NCBI GenBank assembly: GCA_030066475.1
Contig: JASJBO010000019.1
Span: 1 to 23,854, forward strand
Source of the DNA: Myxococcota bacterium
GTDB taxonomy: Bacteria > Myxococcota_A > UBA9160 > PR03
Length of the DNA: 23,854 nt
Direction: 5' to 3'
Below are positions 16,205-23,802 of this stretch, one piece after another (the stretch's first letter is position 1; each line of letters starts with the position of its first letter). The notes under the pieces are model-generated. The model worked only from the letters and a program-made list of their open reading frames with translations. It ran no database searches and had not been told where the DNA came from. A program made the position numbers and the translations under genes.

Positions 16205-18187
16205 ATGGCCACCCGAGAGTCCCCGTCCGCCGGCACGCGCTGGCACAAGGTGCTCGAGCCCGACGAGCTGCCCGACGGCCGCGTCAAGACCGTCGTGTGC
16301 GGGCTCGCCACGCTCTGCATGACGCGCCACCGCGGCCAGTACGGCGCACTCGACAACAAGTGCCCCCATCAGGGCGGTCCGCTCGGCGAGGGCTCGATCG
16401 AGAAGGGCCTGCTGCGCTGTCCGTGGCACGGCTGGGACTACGATCCGCTGACGGGCCGGTCGCCGGGCGGCTACGAGGACGGCGTGGACGCCTACCCGGT
16501 CGAGGAGCGCGAGGACGGCGTCTACGTGGCGCTCCCCGAGCCCGTGCCGCACGTGCGCACCGTGACCGACGTGATGGCGGAGACGCTCACCAACTGGGGC
16601 GTCACCGCGGTGTTCGGCATGGTCGGCCACTCCAACCTGGGGCTCGCCGACGCGCTGCGCCGCCAGGAGCAGGCGGGCCGCCTGCGCTACTACGGCATCC
16701 GCCACGAGGGCGCGGCCGCCTTCGCCGTCTCGGCCTACGGCAAGCTCACCGGCCGGCCGGCGGCCTGCCTCGGGATCGCCGGCCCGGGCGCCACCAACCT
16801 GCTGACCGGGCTGTGGGACGCCAACGTCGACCGGTCGCCGGCGCTCGCGCTCACCGGTCAGGTCGACACCCAGGTGCTGGGCCCCGGCGCGTTCCAGGAG
16901 GTCGACCTCCAGGCGGCGTTCGGCAAGGTGGCGCAGTGGACGCAGCCGGTACTGCACACCAGCCGCCACGCCGAGCTGGTGAACCTGGCCTGCAAGAGCG
17001 CGATCCTGAACCGCGGGGTGTCGCACCTGATCTTTCCCGACGAGGTGCAGACGCTGCCCGCGCCCGAGGGCGCGCAGGCCGGCGAACCCGACGGGCGCGT
17101 GGCGTCGCGCGCGATCGCGCCGCCGCCGGACGCGGTGGACGCGGCGGTGGCGCTCCTGGAGCGCGCCGAACGTCCGGTGCTGATCGTCGGGCACGGCGCG
17201 CGCTTCGACATGCCGGCGATCCTCGAGCTGGCCGAGCTGCTGCGCTGCCCGGTGGTCACGACCTTCAAGGGCAAGGGGCTGGTCTCCGACCGGCACCCGC
17301 AGGGCTGCGGCGTGCTCGGCCGCAGCGGCACGCCGATCGCCAGCCACTTCATGAACGAGTCGGACGTGCTGCTGGTGCTCGGCGCCAGCTTCAGCAACCA
17401 CACCGGCATCACGCCCAAGAAGCCCACCATCCAGGTCGACTTCGACGCCATGATGCTCGGCAAGTTCCACGCGGTGGACGTGCCGGTGTGGGGCGAGATC
17501 GCGGCGACCGTGGCGATCCTGCGCGAGCGGCTGGCCGGTCGGGCTCGCGCCAGCGACCAGCGTCCCGAGATCGCGCAGCGCTGGGAGATCTGGCGGGCCG
17601 AGAAGCAGCGCCGCCAGGCCGACGACCGCGGCCTGGGCCTGAACTCGGCGACGATCTTCGCGAGCCTCACGCGGCACGTGCCCGAGGACGCCATCCTGGC
17701 GGTGGACGTCGGCAACAACACCTACTCGTTCGGGCGCTACTTCGAGTGCACGCGCCAGTCGGTGCTGATGTCGGGCTACCTGGGCTCGATCGGGTTCGCG
17801 CTGCCCGCGGCCCTCGGCGCCTGGGCCGCGACGCAGGAGGACGATCCGCGCTTCCGCGGCCGCAAGGTCGTGTCGGTGTCGGGCGACGGCGGCTTCGGCC
17901 AGTACATGGGGGACTGGCTCACCGCCGTGAAGTACGGGATGGACGTCACCCACGTCCTGCTCCGCAACGACCAGCTCGGCAAGATCACCAAGGAGCAGCG
18001 CGCCGGAAGCTGGGAGGTCTGGCAGACCTCGCTCCACAACCCGAGCTTCGCCGAGTACGCGCGCATCTCGGGCTCGCTGGGGATCGAGGTGCGCAAGGCC
18101 GAGGATCTCGACGCGGCCCTGACCGAGGCCCTCGCCACCGAGGGCCCCGCGCTGGTGGACATCATCGCGGACCCCGAGCTGGTGTGA
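16205..18187 (+). CDS. Rieske [2Fe-2S] domain fused to a pyruvate-oxidase-type ThDP enzyme
   Basis: This is one continuous 660-residue frame. Residues 11-112 are a Rieske domain with CPHQGGPLGEG (Cys53, His55) and CPWHGW (Cys72, His75). Residues 117-660 are a full ThDP enzyme of the acetolactate synthase/pyruvate oxidase family. The PYR-domain catalytic Glu168 lies in RHEGAAAF, with FQEVDLQAAFGKVAQW at 230-245. A central FAD/Rossmann-like domain covers about 310-445. The PP-domain ThDP motif runs from GDGGF (560-564) to Asn588 in LLRND. The last 60 residues align with PoxB but stop before PoxB's C-terminal membrane-binding peptide. ATG 16205 has GGAGA seven bases upstream and starts 14 bases after the ATP-grasp stop. 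The Rieske cluster may take electrons from the ThDP/FAD reaction; substrate (pyruvate, sulfopyruvate or another 2-oxoacid) is undetermined. Confidence 0.9.
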   Translation: MATRESPSAGTRWHKVLEPDELPDGRVKTVVCGLATLCMTRHRGQYGALDNKCPHQGGPLGEGSIEKGLLRCPWHGWDYDPLTGRSPGGYEDGVDAYPVEEREDGVYVALPEPVPHVRTVTDVMAETLTNWGVTAVFGMVGHSNLGLADALRRQEQAGRLRYYGIRHEGAAAFAVSAYGKLTGRPAACLGIAGPGATNLLTGLWDANVDRSPALALTGQVDTQVLGPGAFQEVDLQAAFGKVAQWTQPVLHTSRHAELVNLACKSAILNRGVSHLIFPDEVQTLPAPEGAQAGEPDGRVASRAIAPPPDAVDAAVALLERAERPVLIVGHGARFDMPAILELAELLRCPVVTTFKGKGLVSDRHPQGCGVLGRSGTPIASHFMNESDVLLVLGASFSNHTGITPKKPTIQVDFDAMMLGKFHAVDVPVWGEIAATVAILRERLAGRARASDQRPEIAQRWEIWRAEKQRRQADDRGLGLNSATIFASLTRHVPEDAILAVDVGNNTYSFGRYFECTRQSVLMSGYLGSIGFALPAALGAWAATQEDDPRFRGRKVVSVSGDGGFGQYMGDWLTAVKYGMDVTHVLLRNDQLGKITKEQRAGSWEVWQTSLHNPSFAEYARISGSLGIEVRKAEDLDAALTEALATEGPALVDIIADPELV

Positions 18188-18316
18188 GCCGTGCTGCCGG
18201 TCGTCTCGCTGATCGTGGTGCTGCTCGAGTAGCGTTCGTTGGCCGTCGGCCCGGTCATCCCCTATCCCGTGTCCCGTGTCGCGTCGATCCCGTCACGCTC
18301 GCCACGGAGACCAGCC

Positions 18317-19156
18317 ATGAGCGACCCCGGCTACCAGGACATCCGCTTCGCACTCGAGGACGGTGTCGCCGTCGTGACGCTGCACCGACCCGAGCAGCTC
18401 AACGCCTTCAGCGGGCGGATGGGCCAGGAGCTCGGCGACGCCTGGCGGCGCTGCGACGCGGACGACGCAGTGCGCGCCGTGGTGCTCACCGGGGCGGGCC
18501 GCGCGTTCTGCGCGGGCGCCGACCTGGCCGCGGGCGCCGAGACGTTCGGGAAGCCGGAGGCCGGCGACTTCAGCGCCACCCCGGTGAAGCCGCCGCCCTG
18601 GGAGGTGCGCAAGCCGGTGATCGCCGCGATGAATGGCCATGCGGTGGGGCTCGGGCTCACGCTCGCCCTCCAGTGCGACCTGCGCATTGCGGCCGACGAG
18701 GGGAAGTACGGCGTGCTCCAGGTGCGGCGCGGCGTCATGCCCGACGCCTGTGCCCACTGGACGCTGCCGCGCATCGTCGGGCTCGAACGGGCCGCCTGGC
18801 TGCTGCTCACCGGGACGAAGCTGAGCGGCGCCGAGGCCGCCGCGATGGGGCTGGCGCTGCGCTCCCTCCCGGCCGACCGGGTGCTGCCCGCCGCCCTCGA
18901 GATCGCCCGCGACGTGGCGGCCAACACGGCGCCGCTCTCGGTGGCCGTGACCAAGCGGCTGCTTTGGCAGAGCCCGGGCCTGAGCCGCGCTCAGGTCGAG
19001 CACTTCGAGACCGCGCTGCACCACCACCTGATGGGCGGGCCCGACGCGATCGAGGGCGCGGTGGCCTACCTCGAGCGCCGCCCGCCGCGCTGGGCGCTGT
19101 CGGTGGCGCGCGACTGGCCGCACTGGCCGTCCGCCGCCGATGCGGCGGAGGACTGA
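18317..19156 (+). CDS. Enoyl-CoA hydratase/isomerase (crotonase) family protein, non-canonical active site
   Basis: This 279-residue crotonase has the CoA-binding and oxyanion-hole segments LTGAGRAFCAGADL (57-70) and AAMNGHAVGLGLTLALQCDL (103-122). At the two positions where enoyl-CoA hydratase has catalytic glutamates (rat Glu144 and Glu164), this protein has Thr115 and Gln135 by alignment with NGYALGGGCEL and FGQPEILLG. It is therefore unlikely to be a standard hydratase and may be an isomerase, hydrolase or decarboxylase-type crotonase. ATG 18317 has GGAGA about seven bases upstream; the extra codons upstream are non-conserved. It is 130 bases downstream of the ThDP operon, so it may be separately transcribed. 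It converges on the next gene with a 12-base gap. Confidence 0.87.
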   Translation: MSDPGYQDIRFALEDGVAVVTLHRPEQLNAFSGRMGQELGDAWRRCDADDAVRAVVLTGAGRAFCAGADLAAGAETFGKPEAGDFSATPVKPPPWEVRKPVIAAMNGHAVGLGLTLALQCDLRIAADEGKYGVLQVRRGVMPDACAHWTLPRIVGLERAAWLLLTGTKLSGAEAAAMGLALRSLPADRVLPAALEIARDVAANTAPLSVAVTKRLLWQSPGLSRAQVEHFETALHHHLMGGPDAIEGAVAYLERRPPRWALSVARDWPHWPSAADAAED

Positions 19157-19168
19157 GCCCCGGGCCGT

Positions 19169-22123
19169 CTACTCGTCGAAGCCGTGCGCCAGGTTGTAGT
19201 AGACGATGTACTTCCCGTCGTCGTCCTGGTCGCGCATCACGGCCCGCAGGCCCTCCACGGGGCCCGGGTCGGCCGGGTCGAGCGGGCTCACCGACATCTC
19301 CATCACGTCATCGTCGCCGTGGGCCCCGCCGTCCTCCTCGAGGAAGCGCATCTGCAGGCTCGACACGAACGGGATCGGGGTCTTGACGATGTCCTCGAGC
19401 GGCTTGCGGTTGGCGGCGTCGAAGTCGCCCACCCAGATCTTGCAGCACACCGGCACGTCGCCGTCGACGGTGAGCCGGTTGAACCAGATCTCGTCGTCGC
19501 CGTCGTCGAAGGAGGGATCGTTCTCCTCGGCGCAGTAGATCTCGACCGATGGGCCGCCCTTCTCGTTGCCGTAGAGGATCGTCAGGTTGGTCTGCCACCA
19601 CACCCGGAAGCGGCGCGCGGCCGACTGGTAGGGCGGCGCCTGGCCGCCGGCGGGCGCGCGGCTCACCCGCAGGTAGTAGAAGTCGCCGTCGCCGTCGTTC
19701 CACTCGATGCGGAAGCGTCGGTGCAGGTTGTCGGGGTCGGCCTCGGAGCCGTGCCGCGAGGCGATCACGGTGCCGGCCTCGTCCTCGATGTCGAGGTCGA
19801 AGACCTCGTCGCCGGGCGCCGTGATGTCGTCGACCAGGAACACCAGGTGCTGCGTCCGGCCGTCCGAGAGCGCCTCGGGCTTCGCGACGAACCAGGCCTC
19901 GTCGGGGATGCTGATCGGCGGGTTGGCGCCGAGCTCGTGATTGCGCTGCTGGGCCGGGCCGAGCGCGCACGCGAACTCCTTGGTGGAGCAGCCGTGCTCC
20001 ATGACCACCAGGTTGTAGCTCCCGGTGCGGGTTCGGTCGGGGTTGAACACGCGCACGTAGAACGGCGGCTCCGGGACCCGGAACACCTGCGCCGGGATCG
20101 GCGGGGGCACGTGGGTGGTCGCCGGGAACTGGATCTCGGTGGTGAGGTCCTTGTAGTCCGAGATCGGCGTGCTGAGGTCGTCGGCCTCGTACACGCGGAA
20201 GGTGGTGCCGTTGTTGCTCGTCACGGCGAGCGAGAAGGTCCCCTCCTTCTCGAAGCGGAACCACTCCATGCTGCCCGGGTACCGGATCTCGCCGGGGATC
20301 GCCTGCGGCGCGTTGGGCTGGGTCGTCACCAGCTCGGCGCGGCCGGCCTGGGCGCGGTGGCGGCAGATGTTGATGTCGGCGTTGATGCCGATGTGGTCCG
20401 ACAGCTTCTCGGTACCGGCAAGGCCGATGCCGTTCGGGCCCATGCCGCTCTCGACCCAGGTGCCGCCCGGCTCGCTCCAGCGCAGGTTGTGCGCGAGCGT
20501 CAGGTGCTGGATGCAGGTGTCGGTGTTGGGGTTGGCCATGATGTAGTCGAGCCGCGCGCCGTCCGAGTGCTCGCCCCAGTGGAAGCGGTTCGTCAGGCCC
20601 CGGTCGTACTTCTGGGGATCCACCGGAGACTGCTCGTGGGCCCACACGTCGCGGAAGCGGCTCCAGAGGAAGCTCGAGCCGGTGTTCATGCGGTCTTCCC
20701 ACTCGAGCCGGTTCTCCTCGTTGTAGAGGGCCGTGAGCGGGTTGGCGAGGTCGCCGTCGACGTTCAGGTCGCCGAGCAGGTAGGCGTCCTCGCCGTCCTG
20801 GTTGCCGGGTAGCGAGATCTGGAGCTGGTCGTAGACGGCCTCGATGTCCGAGAACTGGGCGGCCCGCGTCTGCGCGTGGTCCTCGGCGTCCTCCTCGTCG
20901 TCGACGTCGGTGTAGGCCGCCTGGGTGTGCGTGAACCAGATGTTGGTGATCCAGCCGTTGTCGGGGTTCTGCAGCCGCACGTAGCCGATGCCCTTGGCGG
21001 CGTCGCAGTCGTCCACGGCGAAGGGCGCGACCTCGGTGTCGTCGCAGTTCTGGTACTCGTGGAAGCGCACGTGGTTGCAGGCGTTGCCCTCGCAGTCGTC
21101 GGACTCGGGCTTGTAGAGGCCCATCAGCGGGTCGACGATGGGGAAGCGGCTGAACACCGCGAGCCCCGAGTCCTCGAGCACGAAGTCGGCGTCGAGCTTC
21201 GACACGTAGTACGGGAAGGCCGCCTTCAGCCCGTCCTCGAAGATGGTGCGGATGTCCTCGTCGAAGAGCTCGTTGAGCGCGATCACGTCGTAGCCCGCGG
21301 CCAGGATGCGCGACACCATCTTGTCGGCCACCTCGGGGGTGGTGCCCGCGTTGAAGTGCGACGGCAGCATCATGGTGTTGAAGGAGGCGATGCGCAGCGA
21401 CGGCCAGAAGCCGGGCGTGGTGGCGACGATGTTGCCGATCACGCCGTCGACGATCGCGACCGCCACGAGGGTATCGAGCCAGGGCTTGGCGAGCGTGGCC
21501 TCGAGCTGCACCGCGATCTTGTCCGGGCCGCACTTGGTCATCGTGACGTCCATCTCGACCACGTTGCTGCGCGTCTCGAACTGGCCCCGGTGCGCCGGGC
21601 AGAAGCCGGGGATCGACACGAACCCGCTGTCGATCACGAGCTGGCGGGCCCTGCCCTGGCTCATGAGGTCGAGGACCGAGCCTTGGTGGAGCACGAACGA
21701 CGCGTTGGGGGGCGGGGTCGGGGCGGCCGGCCCCGGCGCCTGCGCGAAGAAGCTCCGGAACACCGCGAAGTCCCGGATGCCGACGCCGCCGCTGCTGTCG
21801 AAGTCGACCTCGGGGTCGTAATGGGGGTCGCCGGGGCGCGCGCCGAAGGCGGCGCGGAACGCGTTGAAGTCGCTGATCCCCACCACGTCGTCGTTGTCGA
21901 CGTCCGGGTCGCAGGCGGTTCCGAAGCCGTCGCCGTCGTAGTCGTTCTGGCTCGGGTTCGCGCGGAACAGGCAGTTGTCGATGCCGTCGTGGACGCCGTC
22001 GCCGTCGCTGTCGCCGCCGACCTGTCCGGCCGCCGGGCCGGCGGCGACGAGGAGCGCGAGTGCAGCGGCAGCGCTCAGGATGCCCAGGGCGGTCGCGAGG
22101 TCGGCGGGATCGGGTCGACGCAC
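19169..22123 (-). CDS. Secreted endonuclease/exonuclease/phosphatase (sphingomyelinase-like) protein with TSP3/dockerin module
   Basis: This 984-residue exported protein has a signal peptide (core about 10-29, cleavage near AAG-QV at 33/34), a TSP3/dockerin module (38-130) and a DNase-I-fold EEP domain (about 244-587). The catalytic set is visible: Asn249 in ASFNTM, Glu285 in LNELFDE, His399 in WFTHTQA, Asp452/Asn454 in GDLNVDG, and Asp576-His577 in LSDH. This arrangement, with LNELFDE, resembles bacterial neutral sphingomyelinase C more than nucleases. The remaining 400 residues hold beta-sandwich regions reminiscent of PPC domains (about 600-720, 740-850) and an unknown acidic C-terminus. 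GTG 22123 is preferred to ATG 22240 because AAGGAGA lies seven bases upstream and the signal peptide then starts at residue 1. Substrate could be a phospholipid or nucleic acid. Confidence 0.88.
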   Translation of the reverse strand: MRRPDPADLATALGILSAAAALALLVAAGPAAGQVGGDSDGDGVHDGIDNCLFRANPSQNDYDGDGFGTACDPDVDNDDVVGISDFNAFRAAFGARPGDPHYDPEVDFDSSGGVGIRDFAVFRSFFAQAPGPAAPTPPPNASFVLHQGSVLDLMSQGRARQLVIDSGFVSIPGFCPAHRGQFETRSNVVEMDVTMTKCGPDKIAVQLEATLAKPWLDTLVAVAIVDGVIGNIVATTPGFWPSLRIASFNTMMLPSHFNAGTTPEVADKMVSRILAAGYDVIALNELFDEDIRTIFEDGLKAAFPYYVSKLDADFVLEDSGLAVFSRFPIVDPLMGLYKPESDDCEGNACNHVRFHEYQNCDDTEVAPFAVDDCDAAKGIGYVRLQNPDNGWITNIWFTHTQAAYTDVDDEEDAEDHAQTRAAQFSDIEAVYDQLQISLPGNQDGEDAYLLGDLNVDGDLANPLTALYNEENRLEWEDRMNTGSSFLWSRFRDVWAHEQSPVDPQKYDRGLTNRFHWGEHSDGARLDYIMANPNTDTCIQHLTLAHNLRWSEPGGTWVESGMGPNGIGLAGTEKLSDHIGINADINICRHRAQAGRAELVTTQPNAPQAIPGEIRYPGSMEWFRFEKEGTFSLAVTSNNGTTFRVYEADDLSTPISDYKDLTTEIQFPATTHVPPPIPAQVFRVPEPPFYVRVFNPDRTRTGSYNLVVMEHGCSTKEFACALGPAQQRNHELGANPPISIPDEAWFVAKPEALSDGRTQHLVFLVDDITAPGDEVFDLDIEDEAGTVIASRHGSEADPDNLHRRFRIEWNDGDGDFYYLRVSRAPAGGQAPPYQSAARRFRVWWQTNLTILYGNEKGGPSVEIYCAEENDPSFDDGDDEIWFNRLTVDGDVPVCCKIWVGDFDAANRKPLEDIVKTPIPFVSSLQMRFLEEDGGAHGDDDVMEMSVSPLDPADPGPVEGLRAVMRDQDDDGKYIVYYNLAHGFDE
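21734..22012 (-). other. TSP3 repeat plus dockerin type I-like module (N-terminal, on the EEP protein)
   Basis: These bases encode residues 38-130 of the EEP protein. DSDGDGVHDGIDNC and DYDGDGFG are TSP3-type calcium loops. DNDDVVGISDFNAFRAAFG and DSSGGVGIRDFAVFRSFF are the two dockerin-like segments. Both the protein and the DNA closely resemble the module on the protease (8495-8815), including GI.DFN and DFAVFR. It is at the N-terminus here and at the C-terminus there, so the module has been shuffled. Confidence 0.75.
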
Positions 22124-22298
22124 GGCGGGTCTCCTTCGGGCGGTCTCCGCTCGCGCGGCCGGGCGCTGCTCTGCCCCGCGGGAACCGCTCCGTCTCACGA
22201 AGCCAGGGTACGCGGGAGCGGCGCGCGGCACCCTGACCATCGCATGACCCTTTGCTGACCCGCGCCCCGCCGCTCGCGCCCGGGACTATCGTCTCCGG

Positions 22299-23726
22299 GT
22301 GGCGGTGCGAGCGCACGACGTCGCGGCGGGCTTGCTCGGGATCTTCGGGCTGGCGTTCCTGTTGCCCGGGGCCTTCCTGATCGTCGAGGGGGTCCGACGA
22401 GCGCTGGGCGGCGAGTCGCTGTCGGACGCGGTGCCGATCGCGCTGGGCGGGCTGGCGTTCGCCGCGTTCGGGGCCGGCGCGCTGGGACTGGCGTTCCACG
22501 CCCTGCGTAACGGCCAGCGGCTGCGGGTCGAGCACCCGGACGAGCCGTGGCGCCGGGTGCCGGGCTGGGCGGAGGGCATCATCCGCAGCGGCGACCGCGG
22601 TACGGTGATTGCCCTCTGGCTGGTCGCCGTGGTCTGGAACGCCGTCGCGGGGCCGCTGCTCTTCGTGGTGCCCGAGGAGGTTGCGGATGGCAACCACCTG
22701 GCGCTCATCGGCCTGATCTTCCCCCTGGTCGGGCTGGGCCTCGTGGTCTGGGCGGTGCGGACGAGCCTGCGCTGGCGCAAGTTCGGCACCTCGGTGCTGC
22801 AGCTGGCCGTGACGCCGGCGCCGGTCGGCGGGGCGCTGGCCGGGACGCTGGCGACGCGGCTCGAGCGCGCGCCCGCGTCGGTCCGACTTCGCCTCACCTG
22901 CGTGGCGCGCACGCGCGACAGCGACGGCGACACCCACGACTCGCTGCTGTGGCACGACGAGGCCAGCGTGCCCGGCACGGCGCTGCGCCGCGAGCCGGCG
23001 GGCCTGGCGGTGCCCTTCGCGTTCGCGATCCCGGGCGATGCCCGTCCCACCGATCGCGAGAGCTCGCCGGAGATCCGCTGGCGCCTCGAGGCGCGCGCCG
23101 CGGTGGCCGGCGTGGACTACGCGAGTGGCTTCGACGTGCCGGTGTTCCGCACCTCGGAGGCGTGCGTCGAGGCGTCGCGCGCGCACGCGGCCGCCGAGGT
23201 GCTGCGCGCCGAGCCGCCGCCGTTCGATCCGCGCGAGGCCACCATCTCGATCGGGCCGGGGCCGCGCGGCGGCACGCGCTTCCGCTTCGGTGCGGCGCGG
23301 AGTCCGGGCGCCGCGTCCGGCGCCACCCTGGGGGCCGCCGTCTTCGGCAGCGGCGCGTTCCTGACGCACGTCCTCGGTGCGCCGTGGCTCTTCCCGATCG
23401 GGCTCGGCGTCGTCGCCGCCGCGATGCTGGCGAGCGCCGTCGACCTCTGTCTCACGGTCACCACCGTCGACGTCGGCAACGACGTCGCGATCCGTCACGC
23501 CGTGCTCGGCCTCGGCCGCACGCGCCGCCTGCCCCGACGCGACGTGGTCGAGGTCGGCGTGGGGCTGGGCCGCTCGCAGCGCGAGCGGGCGGCACGGGCC
23601 GCGGGTGGCTGGTACGGCGTCCGCCTGCGGCTGGCCGACGGCCGCATCGTCTCCGCCGGTCGCCAGCTGCGCAGCCGCCGCGAGGCGGAGTGGGTCGCGA
23701 GCGAGCTGACACGCGTGCTGGGCTAG
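22299..23726 (+). CDS. Multi-pass membrane protein with arrestin-like beta region, unknown function
   Basis: This 475-residue protein has transmembrane helices at about 8-30, 45-67, 103-124 and 134-153. A soluble beta-rich region follows (about 165-285), then a further pair of helices (about 340-380) and a polar C-terminal domain (385-475) with a basic helix and ADGRIVSAGRQLRSRREAEW. The phrases VPFAFAIPGDARPT and RWRLEARAAVAGVDYASGFDVPVF resemble the arrestin-like beta-sandwich of uncharacterised DUF3592-type membrane proteins. This is a weak resemblance and I do not assign a family. GTG 22299 is the first start; the in-frame GTG at 22305 is an alternative. It diverges from the EEP gene across about 175 bases that must carry both promoters. 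No partner gene is adjacent, so its role is unknown. Confidence 0.75.
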   Translation: MAVRAHDVAAGLLGIFGLAFLLPGAFLIVEGVRRALGGESLSDAVPIALGGLAFAAFGAGALGLAFHALRNGQRLRVEHPDEPWRRVPGWAEGIIRSGDRGTVIALWLVAVVWNAVAGPLLFVVPEEVADGNHLALIGLIFPLVGLGLVVWAVRTSLRWRKFGTSVLQLAVTPAPVGGALAGTLATRLERAPASVRLRLTCVARTRDSDGDTHDSLLWHDEASVPGTALRREPAGLAVPFAFAIPGDARPTDRESSPEIRWRLEARAAVAGVDYASGFDVPVFRTSEACVEASRAHAAAEVLRAEPPPFDPREATISIGPGPRGGTRFRFGAARSPGAASGATLGAAVFGSGAFLTHVLGAPWLFPIGLGVVAAAMLASAVDLCLTVTTVDVGNDVAIRHAVLGLGRTRRLPRRDVVEVGVGLGRSQRERAARAAGGWYGVRLRLADGRIVSAGRQLRSRREAEWVASELTRVLG

Positions 23727-23744
23727 CTGGGTGGATGGACTTCG

Positions 23745-23795
23745 CTCGCCTGCGGCTCGCTGCGCGCTCCGCCGCTGCGCGGCTGCGCTTGCGAG
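23745..23795. terminator. GC-rich imperfect hairpin between convergent genes
   Basis: An outer CTCGC (23745-23749) pairs with GCGAG (23791-23795), and an inner GCCGC-TGC-GCGGC (23771-23783) is perfect; the rest pairs only partly. The spacer is full of alternating CTCGC/GCTGCG words typical of intergenic hairpins in high-GC genomes. It lies after the membrane-protein stop (23726) and before the end of the minus-strand gene (23803), so it may terminate both. No T-run is seen. Confidence 0.3.
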
Positions 23796-23802
23796 GGTGC
23801 CG

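Noticed and set aside
16205..16570. Rieske part as a separate small ferredoxin gene
   Set aside because: There is no stop codon or internal start with a ribosome-binding site between the Rieske and ThDP parts; the frame is continuous.
16205..18187. Sulfoacetaldehyde acetyltransferase (Xsc) or acetolactate synthase as the specific identity of the ThDP part
   Set aside because: The nearby CDO-like gene makes a sulfur substrate tempting, but the C-terminal segment reads most like PoxB and no Xsc-specific residue could be confirmed by eye.
22124..22240. N-terminal extension of the EEP protein from ATG 22240
   Set aside because: It would put about 39 Arg-rich residues before the signal peptide, while GTG 22123 has a strong AAGGAGA at ideal spacing.
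19308..23498. A very long minus-strand open frame over the EEP gene and the membrane-protein gene
   Set aside because: It runs in a different frame of the real EEP gene and opposite the membrane protein. The composition is low-complexity Arg/Pro-rich and shows no domain.
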